DNA of 64,000 bases. It comes from Molanna angustata. Its lineage: Eukaryota > Arthropoda > Insecta > Trichoptera > Molannidae. Made by a program: the position numbers and the translations under genes. The notes under the pieces were generated by a model that was given only the letters and a program-made list of their open reading frames with translations, ran no database searches and had not been told where the DNA came from. Of this stretch, positions 42,963 through 54,400 are shown piece by piece. The stretch is taken from contig OY754981.1 of assembly GCA_963576475.1 (NCBI GenBank), positions 17,456,341 through 17,520,340 of the forward strand. Direction: 5' to 3'. Every line of letters starts with the position of its first letter. The stretch's first letter is position 1.

Positions 42963-43569
42963 GCCTAATGCCTAATACGCGGGAAACTTAAGATGGCGTA
43001 TTTTGACGTTTGGACATTCATGAAGTTCTTTTTATGCTTATTGCCTTATTAATGGTAAATATTTTGTAAATGAATTATAGTATTGAGAGCTAAACGTGGG
43101 TGAACAAATACTGTATTTCATTGTAAACGCATACTTAATAAAATACACTTTCTGGGTATTGCCGTGCCAAATTTAACCACTTATTTCTCGTTTATATTCG
43201 CGTGGGACGAAAACAACTACCTCAGTAAGTGTTTTTTTCGATGTGTTTGTACATTTTGGGACCGCACAACACTTATGCTTTTTTGAATTTATTTTAAATA
43301 CACAAATCGTCTTAGAATACATATAGTAGTGATATGCGGTTTACGAAACCGTGACGTCACCGTCAGCTCCGACGGACGCCATTACACTGCAAGCGTTTTT
43401 TGACGTAAATGTCAAATTGGATTTTGAAATGGCAATTTTTGCTACTAAACCTTTATTTTATGTAGAAATGTATATATATTTGAAAACAGTGGATGCGTAA
43501 AAACATCGTGAGATAGTTTCTCAAAATTAGTCATCATGCCTATTCTGAGCGGCATTAGTGTTTTTTTTT
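42963..43569. other. Stretch without a recognised gene
   Basis: Includes a third GTGACGTCACC (near 43350) in a CpG-richer patch around 43335-43400. No coding frame supported. Confidence 0.35.
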
Positions 43570-44145
43570 AGTCCAAAAAGAACGTTGAGGTGTGTCTTGT
43601 TTGTCTATTTGGTATGTTGAAGTTAATCATTTTCATAAGGTCTGTACAGTCAATTTTGAAGTTTTTTATGTCATTAAAGTACATTAAGTCTGAGGTCCTT
43701 CGTCTTGTCTGTAAAGTCTGTAATTCATGTTTGTAGTTATTACCAAATTTGTACTTCTCAAAACTCAAAAATATTTATTGTATTCGTTCTATACTGTTAA
43801 TATAAGTATTATATTGTGGATTCCAAATGACTGACGCTTGTTCCAATTGACTTCTAACTAATATGTGTGAATGGTTTACATACTCTCATCAGGAATCCCA
43901 ACATTTTATAAGCTTTCAGTATAATGGTGTTTGTCAAATAAAAGTTTACTGTCCAGTTGTATGCCTAAGTCTCTACAGTCTGATTTCTTATCAATCGCCT
44001 CCCTATTGATTTTGTATGTGTATTGTATTGTACTCTTTTTCCTAGAGAATTGATTGAGAATGCATTGTTTCGTAGAGCCTAAAATCAGAATATCGCTTTT
44101 ACAATGTACATAACTTTGTAATTCTTTATCATTATTCATCGTTGT
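43570..44145 (-). pseudogene. CR1/jockey-like reverse transcriptase C-terminal fragment
   Basis: In minus sense: NNDKELQSYVHCKSDILIL, then ILNQFSRKKSTIQYTYKIN, CRDLGIQLDSKLLFDKHHYT, and after a frame change LVRSQLEQASVIWNPQYNTY, SIERIQ, LQTRRRTSDLMYFNDIKN and IPNRQTRHTSTFF. The (K)DLG...DSKL.F..H and LVRS.LE.ASVIWNP.Y......IERIQ blocks are standard downstream of YADD in CR1/jockey proteins. Stops and frameshifts make it a relic. Confidence 0.8.
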
Positions 44146-45544
44146 ACCATTATAACACCTTCAATCGAAAAAATAACGTTTGATATGTTCTTCGTCTCAA
44201 ACTTCACTCGATTGTATCAGTAATCACGTTAGTCCATAGTATCCCACAGCTCAAACACCAATAACATTTCACGATTTAACGCTTCGGGTTAGAAAGATGT
44301 TATTGCGTCACACTTGAGCGAAATTCCCAGAAGAAACGAAAAACCAGAGAAATGTTACGAGAAATTCAACTGCTGTGGAAATCCCTCCAGCGAACAATGA
44401 TGGATAAATTCAAAATCACCACGATGTGTTTTTTTTTTTGTTTCATCGAATTCAAAGGATTTTTCTCTCGAGTCTGGTTTTCTTCGTGACAAGACGATCA
44501 CATAGTAACCATTATGAATAGTATCGTTCTATCATCTATGTAAATAAATTCTCAAATAGAGAAATTGTGAGGTGTTCGATACGTTACATGGTAAGCTGGT
44601 GTTTTTCAGTTATCCAACTGTCAATTCGTTCATAAGAATTCAATTCTCTGAATGAATCGAAATTATTAAGCCAAGATGCGTGTACGAAGGAACATTTTGT
44701 ATGGAGTAGTGGACATTTGCATGCTAATACTAATAACACCAACTAGAGGCCTCACAGCATATATGTTCCCATACATGGATTTACTCAGAATTCGGAGTAG
44801 AACATTTTATGTGAGTTTTGTGTGTCTGTGTGTGTGTCTGTCTGTCCCCCCTTATAACTTTTGATCCGTTCAATTAACAGAGACCAAAATATATAAACAC
44901 ATAAGCCTACAAAACTTTTATACTCAGAATTGTGAATTTTTCAGGGGTTATCAACTTTCGAATTTTTGGTTTATTTTTCCGTATATCTCAGAAACCATAA
45001 AAGCTAGAACGCTGAAAATTGGTATAAACATAAACAAATACAAAATCTCAATTTTTTTTTCATAAAATATCCAGGGTTTCTCAGACTTTTTTTATTAAGA
45101 AAAATATTTTTTTTATGATAAATTTATGAGTTTAACTGCCTATATTTCCAAACTTTTTAAAAATATAAAAAAAACGAAACACCCCAACTAGATAATTTAA
45201 TTTTCTATAAAAAATATCAGCATTGTATTAGCACATCTCAATTTTTTTTAACAATTTTTATAAAAATTGAATTTAGTGACGACATTGCTTCATACACTTT
45301 GTATGGCAGTCGCCTACACACAATATCTAAGAAGACTTAATTGTTTGATACTAATCTCCATATATACATAAATACCATCATGCTGTTTTCATTTTCCGGG
45401 TAGGATCAAAGGACTGACCTCCATACTATCCTATCTTGACATACATACCTACATGTGTTTTATGGAAAATAAAATATCCTAAAATATTAAATAATTTGTA
45501 TTTATGGGTTTATAGTTTGGTACTTATTCTTCAACTATACATAC
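44146..45544. other. No gene; simple repeat and a short repetitive word
   Basis: A (TGTG/TCTG) microsatellite lies at about 44819-44846. After it come CTTATAACTTTTGATCCGTT and TATCTCAGAAACCATAAAAG with CTAGAACGCTGAAAATTGGT, a word pair often seen in insect repetitive DNA. The remainder is AT-rich. Confidence 0.4.
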
Positions 45545-45590
45545 TATCGCTATCGACAGTTGGATCTCATGTGTTACATGCAACTAGTAA
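45545..45590 (+). repeat. Short dispersed repeat (CGACAGTTGGATCTCATGTG)
   Basis: Shared, inverted, with about 63565-63600 (CATGAGATCCAACTGTCG), next to the SINE-tail copy there. Confidence 0.5.
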
Positions 45591-45689
45591 ATAAAATATA
45601 TCTATAAATAAATAGACGCGTTTGACTTTTTATTTATTTGAATCTTCCTGTAAATATAATTAGTACACTGCCGGGCTTATTGCCTTATG

Positions 45690-46265
45690 GCAATTTCTTC
45701 TAACCAACCAGAGTACCTTAATCTTAAATATACAAAACAGTGTATACTATGGCAGTAAGTTAATCACATTACAAAATAAATAAAGATAGCAGTAGAAAAG
45801 TACAAAAAAAAACAAAGAAATAGCAATGATAGGAAAACTTAAGGATAAGGAAAGGAAGATTAGAGGAAGATGTAATCAGGTATTGTCAGATAAATATTTT
45901 TGCTTTAGCCTTTTCTTGAAGATGTTTAGTGAGATATACAACATAATATCAGGACTTAGACTATTCCATAGTCTAGCTAGCTGAATGTACTTCAAATGAA
46001 GGGCTAAAAAATCAGAACTATGAATAGGGATAGATAGTAAAGTACGTTCAGCAGATCGAAGTGGACGCCCGTGGCTTGAAAGATAAGTGCAAAAGGATAT
46101 TGTATAGTAATGACAAGATATGTATATTACGTCGTTGTCTTATCTTGGGCCAATGAAGAAGATTACGGTAGTGAGAAATATGATCGAATTTTTTTAGTCC
46201 AAAGATAAAACGGATGCAAACATTTTGAAGGCGTTCAAGTTTGTTAAGATGTTCCTCGTTTATAA
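45690..46265 (-). pseudogene. CR1/jockey-like reverse transcriptase C-terminus with 3' UTR
   Basis: In minus sense: HLNKLERLQNVCIRFIFGLK, then KFDHISHYRNLLHWPKIRQR, ILSLLYNILLHLSF, a frameshift, then PLRSAERTLLSIPIH-type residues, LARLWNSLSPDIM and SLNIFKKRLKQKYL and a stop. The LERLQN..IRFIFGL......YR..L.WL.I..RR and WNSLP..I....SL..FK..LK blocks define the end of CR1/jockey proteins. Downstream (45690-45880) is the 3' UTR also found at 40005-40200. Confidence 0.8.
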
Positions 46266-46620
46266 TATTATTATTAGAATTCAGTAGTTGATATTTATAA
46301 TAATCATAATAAACACTTCATTGCACCCTCGCAAGTGGCGATTTTATTGTTATATGGCACTTTAAATAAAATAAACTGATAAACACCATCGTCATCTACG
46401 AAGAGACGAAGAAACCTTTAACGCCATCTATTGAAAGATCCAACAATTTTTAAGAAAATCCGCATAAAACCTGCTGGATTAAAAACCCTACTGAATCGCA
46501 ATCCCTAGCTGTATTATGTATAATTTATTTATTTATTTTTATCTACGGCCAGAAGCCATATACAATTATATATAGAATATAAAGTTGTTAGGTACACAAT
46601 ATTACAAAAACAACAATAAT
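46266..46620. other. Short intergenic stretch
   Basis: Contains AACGCCATCTATTGAAAG (near 46421), the complement of the AATAGATGGCG word found in the 18.7-21.5 kb repeats. No gene. Confidence 0.4.
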
Positions 46621-46679
46621 TAAAAACGAGTGGGTTGTGGCCAACACTAAACTCTCCACACCACAAATATTGACAATGA

Positions 46680-49600
46680 AATATTTTATTCATTCTAAAT
46701 TTTACTACCAAGAATATAAATTTTCTAACGATAGTATATTTTCATGTTAAGATAGACAAACTATTAATGCAGTATGGTGAAGAATTCCAATGTTGTATGA
46801 AATATTTTAATAAAAGCAGATAAATTTTGTTTTAAAGGACGTTAGAGCATTTTGACAATTTTGACACGTAATATCATATGAAGAAATTTTTGTTATTTAT
46901 GAAAAGCTAATCAGTTCGATGTTCAAGCTCTTTACATTATAACATGAAATCAAATTACTGAACTTTTCCATACATAAGAAATTTATCTTATTATATACAT
47001 TTTTATTCATACTAAATTTTACTACCAGGAAAATAAATTTCTATCGACAGTATATTTTTATGTTAAGATAGACAAACTATTATTGCAGTATGGTGTAGAA
47101 TGCTTATGTTGTATGAAATATTTTAATAAAAGCAGATAAATTTTGTTTTAAAGGACGCGAAAGCATTTTCCAAATTTTGACAGGTGATATCATATGAAGA
47201 AATTTTTTGTTATTTATGGAAAGCTAATCAGTTCTATGTTCAAGCTCTTAACATTATAACATGAAATCAAATTACTGAACTTTTCCATACATAGAAATTT
47301 ATCTAATTACATTTTTATTCATACTAAATGTTACTACCAGGAATATAAATTTTCTTCCGATAGTATATTTTTATGTTAAGATAGACAAACTATTAATGCA
47401 GTATAGTGAAGAATGCTTATGTTGTATGAAATATTTTAAAAAAAGCAGATAAATTTTGTTTTAAAGAACGCGAGAGCATTTTTCAAATTTTGACAGGTGA
47501 TATCATATGAAGAATTTTTTTGTTATTTATGGAAAGCTAATCAGTTCTATGTTCAAGCTCTTTACATTATATCATGAAATCAAATTACTACACGTTTCCA
47601 TACATAGAAATTTATCTAATTACATTTTTATTCATACTAAATGTTACTATCAGGAATATAAATTTTCTTCCGATAGTATATTTTTATGTTAAGATAAACA
47701 AACTATTAATGCAGTATAGTGAAGAATGCTTATGTTGTATGAAATATTTTAAAAAAAGCAGTTAAATTTTGTTTTAAAGAACGCGAGAGCATTTTCAAAA
47801 TTTTGACACGTGATATTATATGAAGATTTTTTTTGTTATTTATGGAAAACTAATCAGTTCTACGTTCAAGCTCTTTACATTATAACATGAAATCAAATTA
47901 CTGAACTTTTCCATACATAGAAATTTATCTAATTACATTATTATTCATACTAAATGTTACTATCAGGAATATAAATTTTCTTCCGATAGTATATTTTTAT
48001 GATAAGATAGACAAACTTTTAATGCAGTATGGTGTAGAATGCTTATGTTGTATAAAATATTTTAAAAAAAGCAGATAAATTTTGTTCTAAAGAACGCGAG
48101 AGCATTTTCCAAATTTTGACAGGTGATATCATATGAAGATTTTTTTTGTTATTTATGGAAAGCTAATCAGTTCTATGTTCAAGCTCTTTACATTATAACA
48201 TGAAATCAAATTACTGAACTTTTCCATACATAGAAATTTATCTAATTACATTTTTATTCATACTAAATGTTACTACCAGGAATATAAATTTTCTTCCGAT
48301 AGTATATTTTTATGTTAAGATAGACAAACTATTAATGCAGTATAGTGAAGAATGCTTACGTTGTATGAAATATTTTAAAAAAAGCAGATAAATTTTGTTT
48401 TAAAGAACGCGAGAGCATTTTTCAAATTTTGACAGGTGATATCATATGAAGAATTTTTTTGTTATTTATGGAAAGCTAATCAGTTCGTTGTTCAAGCTCT
48501 TTACATTATATCATGAAATCAAATTACTACACGTTTCCATACATAGAAATTTATCTAATTACATTTTTATTCATACTAAATGTTACTACCAGGAATATAA
48601 ATTTTCTTCCGATAGTATATTTTTATGTTAAGATAAACAAAATATTAATGCAGTATAGTGAAGAATGCTTATGTTGTATGAAATATTTTAAAAAAAGCAG
48701 ATAAATTTTGTTTTAAAGAACGCGAGAGCATTTTCAAAATTTTGACACGTGATATCATATGAAGATTTTTTTTGTTATTTATGGAAAGCTAATCAGTTCT
48801 ATGTTCAAGCTCTTTACATTATAACATGAAATCAAATTACTGAACTTTTCCATACATAGAAATTTATCTAATTACATTTTTATTCATACTAAATGTTACT
48901 ACCAGGAATATAAATTTTCTTCCGATAGTATATTTTTATGTTAAGATAAACAAAATATTAATGCAGTATAGTGAAGAATGCTTATGTTGTATGAAATATT
49001 TTAAAAAAAGCAGATAAATTTTGTTTTAAAGAACGCGAGAGCATTTTCAAAATTTTGACACGTGATATTATATGAAGATTTTTTTTGTTATTTATGGAAA
49101 GCTAATCAGTTCTATGTTCAAGCTCTTTACATTATATCATGAAATCAAATTACTACACGTTTCCATACATAGAAATTTATCTAATTACATTTTTATTCAT
49201 ACTAAATGTTACTACCAGGAATATAAATTTTCTTCCGATAGTATATTTTTATGTTAAGATAAACAAAATATTAATGCAGTATAGTGAAGAATGCTTATGT
49301 TGTATGAAATATTTTAAAAAAAGCAGATAAATTTTGTTTTAAAGAACGCGAGAGCATTTTCAAAATTTTGACACGTGATATTATATGAAGATTTTTTTTG
49401 TTATTTATGGAAAACTAATCAGTTCTATGTTCAAGCTCTTTACATTATAACATGAAATCAAATTACTGAACTTTTCCATACATAGAAATTTATCTAATTA
49501 CATTATTATTCATACTAAATGTTACTATCAGGAATATAAATTTTCTTCCGATAGTATATTTTTATGATAAGATAGACAAACTTTAAATGCAGTATGGTGT

Positions 49601-50590
49601 AGAATGCTTATGTTGTATGAAATATTTTAAAAAAAGCAGATAAATTTTGTTCTAAAGAACGCGAGAGCATTTTCCAAATTTTGACAGGTGATATCATATG
49701 AAGATTTTTTTTGTTATTTATGGAAAGCTAATCAGTTCTATGTTCAAGCTCTTTACATTATAACATGAAATCAAATTACTGAACTTTTCCATACAAAGAA
49801 ATTTATCTAATTACATTTTTATTCATACTAAATGTTACTACCAGGAATATAAATTTTCTTCCGATAGTATATTTTTATGTTAAGATAAACAAAATGTTAA
49901 TGCAGTATAGTGAAGAATGCTTATGTTGTATGAAATATTTTAAAAAAAGCAGATAAATTTTGTTTTAAAGAACGCGAGAGCATTTTCAAAATTTTGACAC
50001 GTGATATTATATGAAGATTTTTTTTGTTATTTATGGAAAGCTAATCAGTTCTATGTTCAAGCTCTTTACATTATAACATGAAATCAAATTACTGAACTTT
50101 TCCATACATAGAAATTTATCTAATTACATTATTATTCATACTAAATGTTACTATCAGGAATATAAATTTTCTTCCGATAGTATATTTTTATGTTAAGATA
50201 AACAAACTATTAATGCAGTATAGTGAAGAATGCTTATGTTGTATGAAATATTTTAAAAAAAGCAGATAAATTTTGTTTTAAAGAACGCGAGAGCATTTTC
50301 CAAATTTTGACAGGTGATATCATATGAAGATTTTTTTTGTTATTTATGGAAAGCTAATCAGTTCTATGTTCAAGCTCTTTACATTATAACATGAAATCAA
50401 ATTACTAAACGTTTCCATACATAGAAATTTATCTAATTACATTTTTATTCATACTAAATGTTACTACCAGGAATATAAATTTTCTTCCGATAGTATATTT
50501 TTATGTTAAGATAGACAAACTATTAATGCAGTATAGTGAAGACTGCTTATGTTGTATGAAATATTTTAAAAAAAGCAGATAAATTTTGTT
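46680..50590 (+). repeat. 313-bp satellite array, block A
   Basis: About 12.5 monomers. Each contains TTTTTGTTATTTATGGAAAG, CTAATCAGTTCTATGTTCAAG, TTTCCATACATAGAAATTTA, TTTTCTTCCGATAGTATATT, ATGCAGTATAGTGAAGAATG, AAGCAGATAAATTTTG and GAGAGCATTTTC. Equivalent positions in successive monomers are 313 bp apart (for example 47507, 48446 and 49072 are 3 and 2 periods apart). Short repeated open frames here are artefacts. Confidence 0.95.
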
Positions 50591-51250
50591 TCAAAGAGCG
50601 TTAGAGCATTTTGACAATGTTTACACGTGATATCATATGAAGAAATTATATGATATCTATGAAAAGCTAATCAGTTCTAAGTTCAAGCTATTAATATTCT
50701 TCTATCAATATGAAATTAATGAACTGATCATTGCCAAATATAAAAAAATTCTCTTGTTACATATAAGTTTCATACAAATATCCATTAAATAAAATATAAT
50801 TTTTGAAACCGTTGAATATTTTTCTTTTAACATTGACCAACTTTGAATACAATTTTATGAAGATTCTTGGTGTTGTATAAATAGTTGAAACCAAATTAAA
50901 ATATCTCTAATTTCCAGGTCGTGAGAGCATTTTTTCAGTTTTAATAGATGAAATCATAAAGAAACATTGGGAAAAAATGAACCGTTGTCTATGGAAAACT
51001 AATCAGCTCTAAGTTTATGGACTTAACACATGTGATATCAATATGAAGTCAATCGGACTTATAGTTTGGGCTGCAGAGAGGACACAAAAAAAAAACAACG
51101 TAAATGATGAATTCATAGAGAAGAAATCAAAAGTTGTCTATGGAAAACTAATCAGCTCTAGGTCTTTGCACTTTACACATATGATGTTAATATGAAGTCG
51201 ATCAGACTTATAGTTTGGGCTGTAGAGAGGACACAAAAAAGATAAATGCT

Positions 51251-51357
51251 ACGGCGTACGGCGTACGGCGTACGGCGTACGGCGTACGGCGTACGGCGTA
51301 CGGCGTACGGCGTACGGCGTACGGCGTACGGCGTACGGCGTACGGCGTACGGCGTAC
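51251..51357. repeat. Heptanucleotide repeat (ACGGCGT)n, ~15 copies
   Basis: An uninterrupted run at the fixed tail position of cassette A. Cassette C has about 4 copies (62033-62062), cassette B about one (near 59200), and the short dispersed copies have none or degenerate versions. The repeat therefore expands and contracts independently in each element. Confidence 0.95.
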
Positions 51358-51499
51358 AGCGTATACGCCATACACACAAACACATCACGACGAAACTCAT
51401 AGTGTGCATTCTCTACATGATACCCATTGAGAAATTGATGTAAAAACGAGTGGGTTGTGGCCAACACTAAACTCTCCACACCACAAATATTGACAATGA

Positions 51500-54400
51500 A
51501 ATATTTTATTCATTCTAAATTTTACTACCAGGAATATAAATTTTCTAACGATAGTATATTTTCATGTTAAGATAGACAAACTATTAATGCCGTATAGTGA
51601 AGAATGCTTATGTTGTATGAAATATTATAAAAAAAGCAGATAAATTTTGTTTTAAAGAACGCGAGAGCATTTTCAAAATTTTGACACGTGATATCATATG
51701 AAGAAATTTATTGTTATTTATGGAAAGCTAATCAGTTCTATGTTCAAGCTCTTTACATTATAACATGAAATCAAATTACTGAACTTTTCCATACATAGAA
51801 ATTTATCTAATTATATTTTTATTCATACTAAATATTACTACCAGGAATATAAATTTTCTTCCGATAGTATATTTTTATATTAAGATAAACAATCTATTAA
51901 TGCAGTATAGTGAATAATGCTTATGTTGTATGAAATATTTTAAAAAAAGCAGATAAATTTTGTTTTAAAGAACGCGAGAGCATTTTCAAAATTTTGACAC
52001 GTGATATCATATGAAGATTTTTTTTGTTATTTATGGAAAGCTAATCAGTTCTTTGTTCAAGCTCTTTACATTATAACATGAAATCAAATTACTGAACGTT
52101 TCCATACATAGAAATTTATCTTATTACATTTTTATTCATACTAAATGTTACTATCAGGAATATAAATTTTCTTCCGATAGTATATTTTTATGTAAAGATA
52201 GACAAACTATTAATGCAGTATAGTGAAGAATGCTTATGTTGGATGAAATATTTTTAAAAAAGCAGATAAATTTTGTTTTAAAGAACGCAAGAGTATTTTC
52301 CAAATTTTGACAGGTGATATCATATGAAGAATTTTTTTGTTATTTATGGAAAGCTAATCAGTTCTATGTTCAAGCTCTTCCCATTATAACAGGAAATCAA
52401 ATTACTGAACATTTCCATACATAGAAATTTATCTAATTACATTTTTATTCATACTAAATGTTACTACCAGGAATATAAATTTTCTTCCGATAGTATATTT
52501 TTATGTTAAGATAAACAATCTATTAATGCAGTATAGTGAATAATGCTTATGTTGTATGAAATATTTTAAAAAAAGCAGATAAATTTTGTTTTAAAGAACG
52601 CGAGAGCATTTTCAAAATTTTGACACGTGATATCATATGAAGATTTTTTTTGTTATTTATGGAAAGCTAATCAGTTCTATGTTCAAGCTCTTTACATTAT
52701 AACATGAAATCAAATTACTGAACTTTTCCATACATAGAAATTTATCTAATTACATTTTTATTCATACTAAATATTACTACCAGGAATATAAATTTTCTTC
52801 CGATAGTATATTTTTATATTAAGATAAACAAACTATTAATGCAGTATAGTGAATAATGCTTATGTTGAATGAAATATTTTTAAAAAAGCAGATAAATTTT
52901 GTTTTAAAGAACGCGAGAGCATTTTCAAAATTTTGACACGTGATATCATATGAAGATTTTTTTTGTTATTTATGGAAAGCTAATCAGTTCTATGTTCAAG
53001 CTCTTTACATTATAACATGAAATCAAATTACTGAACTTTTCCATACATAGAAATTTATCTAATTACATTTTTATTCATACTAAATGTTACTACCAGGAAT
53101 ATAAATTTTCTTCCGATAGTATATTTTTATGTTAAGATAAAAAAACTATTAATGCAGTATAGTGAAGAATGTTTATGTTGTATGAAATATTTTAAAAAAA
53201 GCAGATAAATTTTGATATAAAGAACGCGAGAGCATTTTCAAAATTTTGACACGTGATATCATATGAAGATTTTTTTGTTATTTATGGAAAGCTAATCAGT
53301 TCTATGTTCAAGCTCTTTACGTTATAACATGAAATCAAATTACTGAACGTTTCCATACATAGAAATTTATCTTATTACATTTTTATTCATACTAAATGTT
53401 ACTACCAGGAATATAAATTTTCTTCCGATAGTATATTTTTATGTAAAGATAGACAAACTATTAATGCAGTATAGTGAAGAATGCTTATGTTGGATGAAAT
53501 ATTTTTAAAAAAGCAGATAAATTTTGTTTTAAAGAACGCAAGAGTATTTTCCAAATTTTGACAGGTGATATCATATGAAGAATTTTTTTGTTATTTATGG
53601 AAAGCTAATCAGTTCTATGTTCAAGCTCTTTACATTATAACATGAAATCAAATTACTGAACGTTTCCATACATAGAAATTTATCTAATTACATTTTTATT
53701 CATACTAAATGTTACTATCAGGAATATAAATTTTCTTCTGATAGTATATTTTTATGTTAAGATAGACAAACTATTAATGCAGTATAGTGAAGAATGCTTA
53801 TGTTGTATGAAATATTATAAAAAAAGCAGATAAATTTTGTTTCAAAGAACGCAAGAGTATTTTCCAAATTTTGACACGTGGTATCATATGAAGAAATTTT
53901 TTGTTATTTATGGAAAGCTAATCAGTTCTATGTTCAAGCTCTTTACGTTATAACATGAAATCAAATTACTGAACGTTTCCATACATAGAAATTTATCTAA
54001 TTACATTTTTATTCATACTAAATGTTACTATCAGGAATATAAATTTTCTTCCGATAGTATATTTTTATGTTAAGATAGACAAACTATTAATGCAGTATAG
54101 TGAAGAATGCTTATGTTGTATGAAATATTTTAAAAAAAGCAGATAAATTTTGTTTTAAAGAACGCAAGAGCATTTTCCAAATTTTGACAGGTGATATCAT
54201 ATGAAGAATATTTTTGTTATTTATGGAAAGCTTATCAGTTCTATGTTCAAGCTCTTCCCATTATAATAGGAAATCAAATTACTGAACATTTCCATACATA
54301 GAAATTTATCTAATTACATTTTTATTCATACTAAATGTTACTACCAGGAATATAAATTTTCTTCCGATAGTATATTTTTATGTTAAGATAGACAAACTAT

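Larger units (their letters stand above)
46622..51443 (+). mobile_element. Satellite-bearing cassette A (hairpin-ended element with ~12.5 monomers)
   Basis: It begins AAAAACGAGTGGGTTGTGG with subterminal ACTCTCCACAC at 46651-46661, the same 5' end as cassette B and the short copy at 2673-3291. A ~313-bp tandem array follows (about 46680-50590), then divergent border monomers, the conserved tail and the heptamer repeat. The last ~65 bp including the terminal hairpin are missing: the tail stops at ATTGATGTAAAA and passes directly into the 5' end of cassette B. Confidence 0.75.

Noticed and set aside
51215..51479. Open frames made of TAYGVRR or RTPYAVR repeats on both strands
   Set aside because: They are translations of the (ACGGCGT)n heptamer, which is open in several frames because three units make 21 nt.
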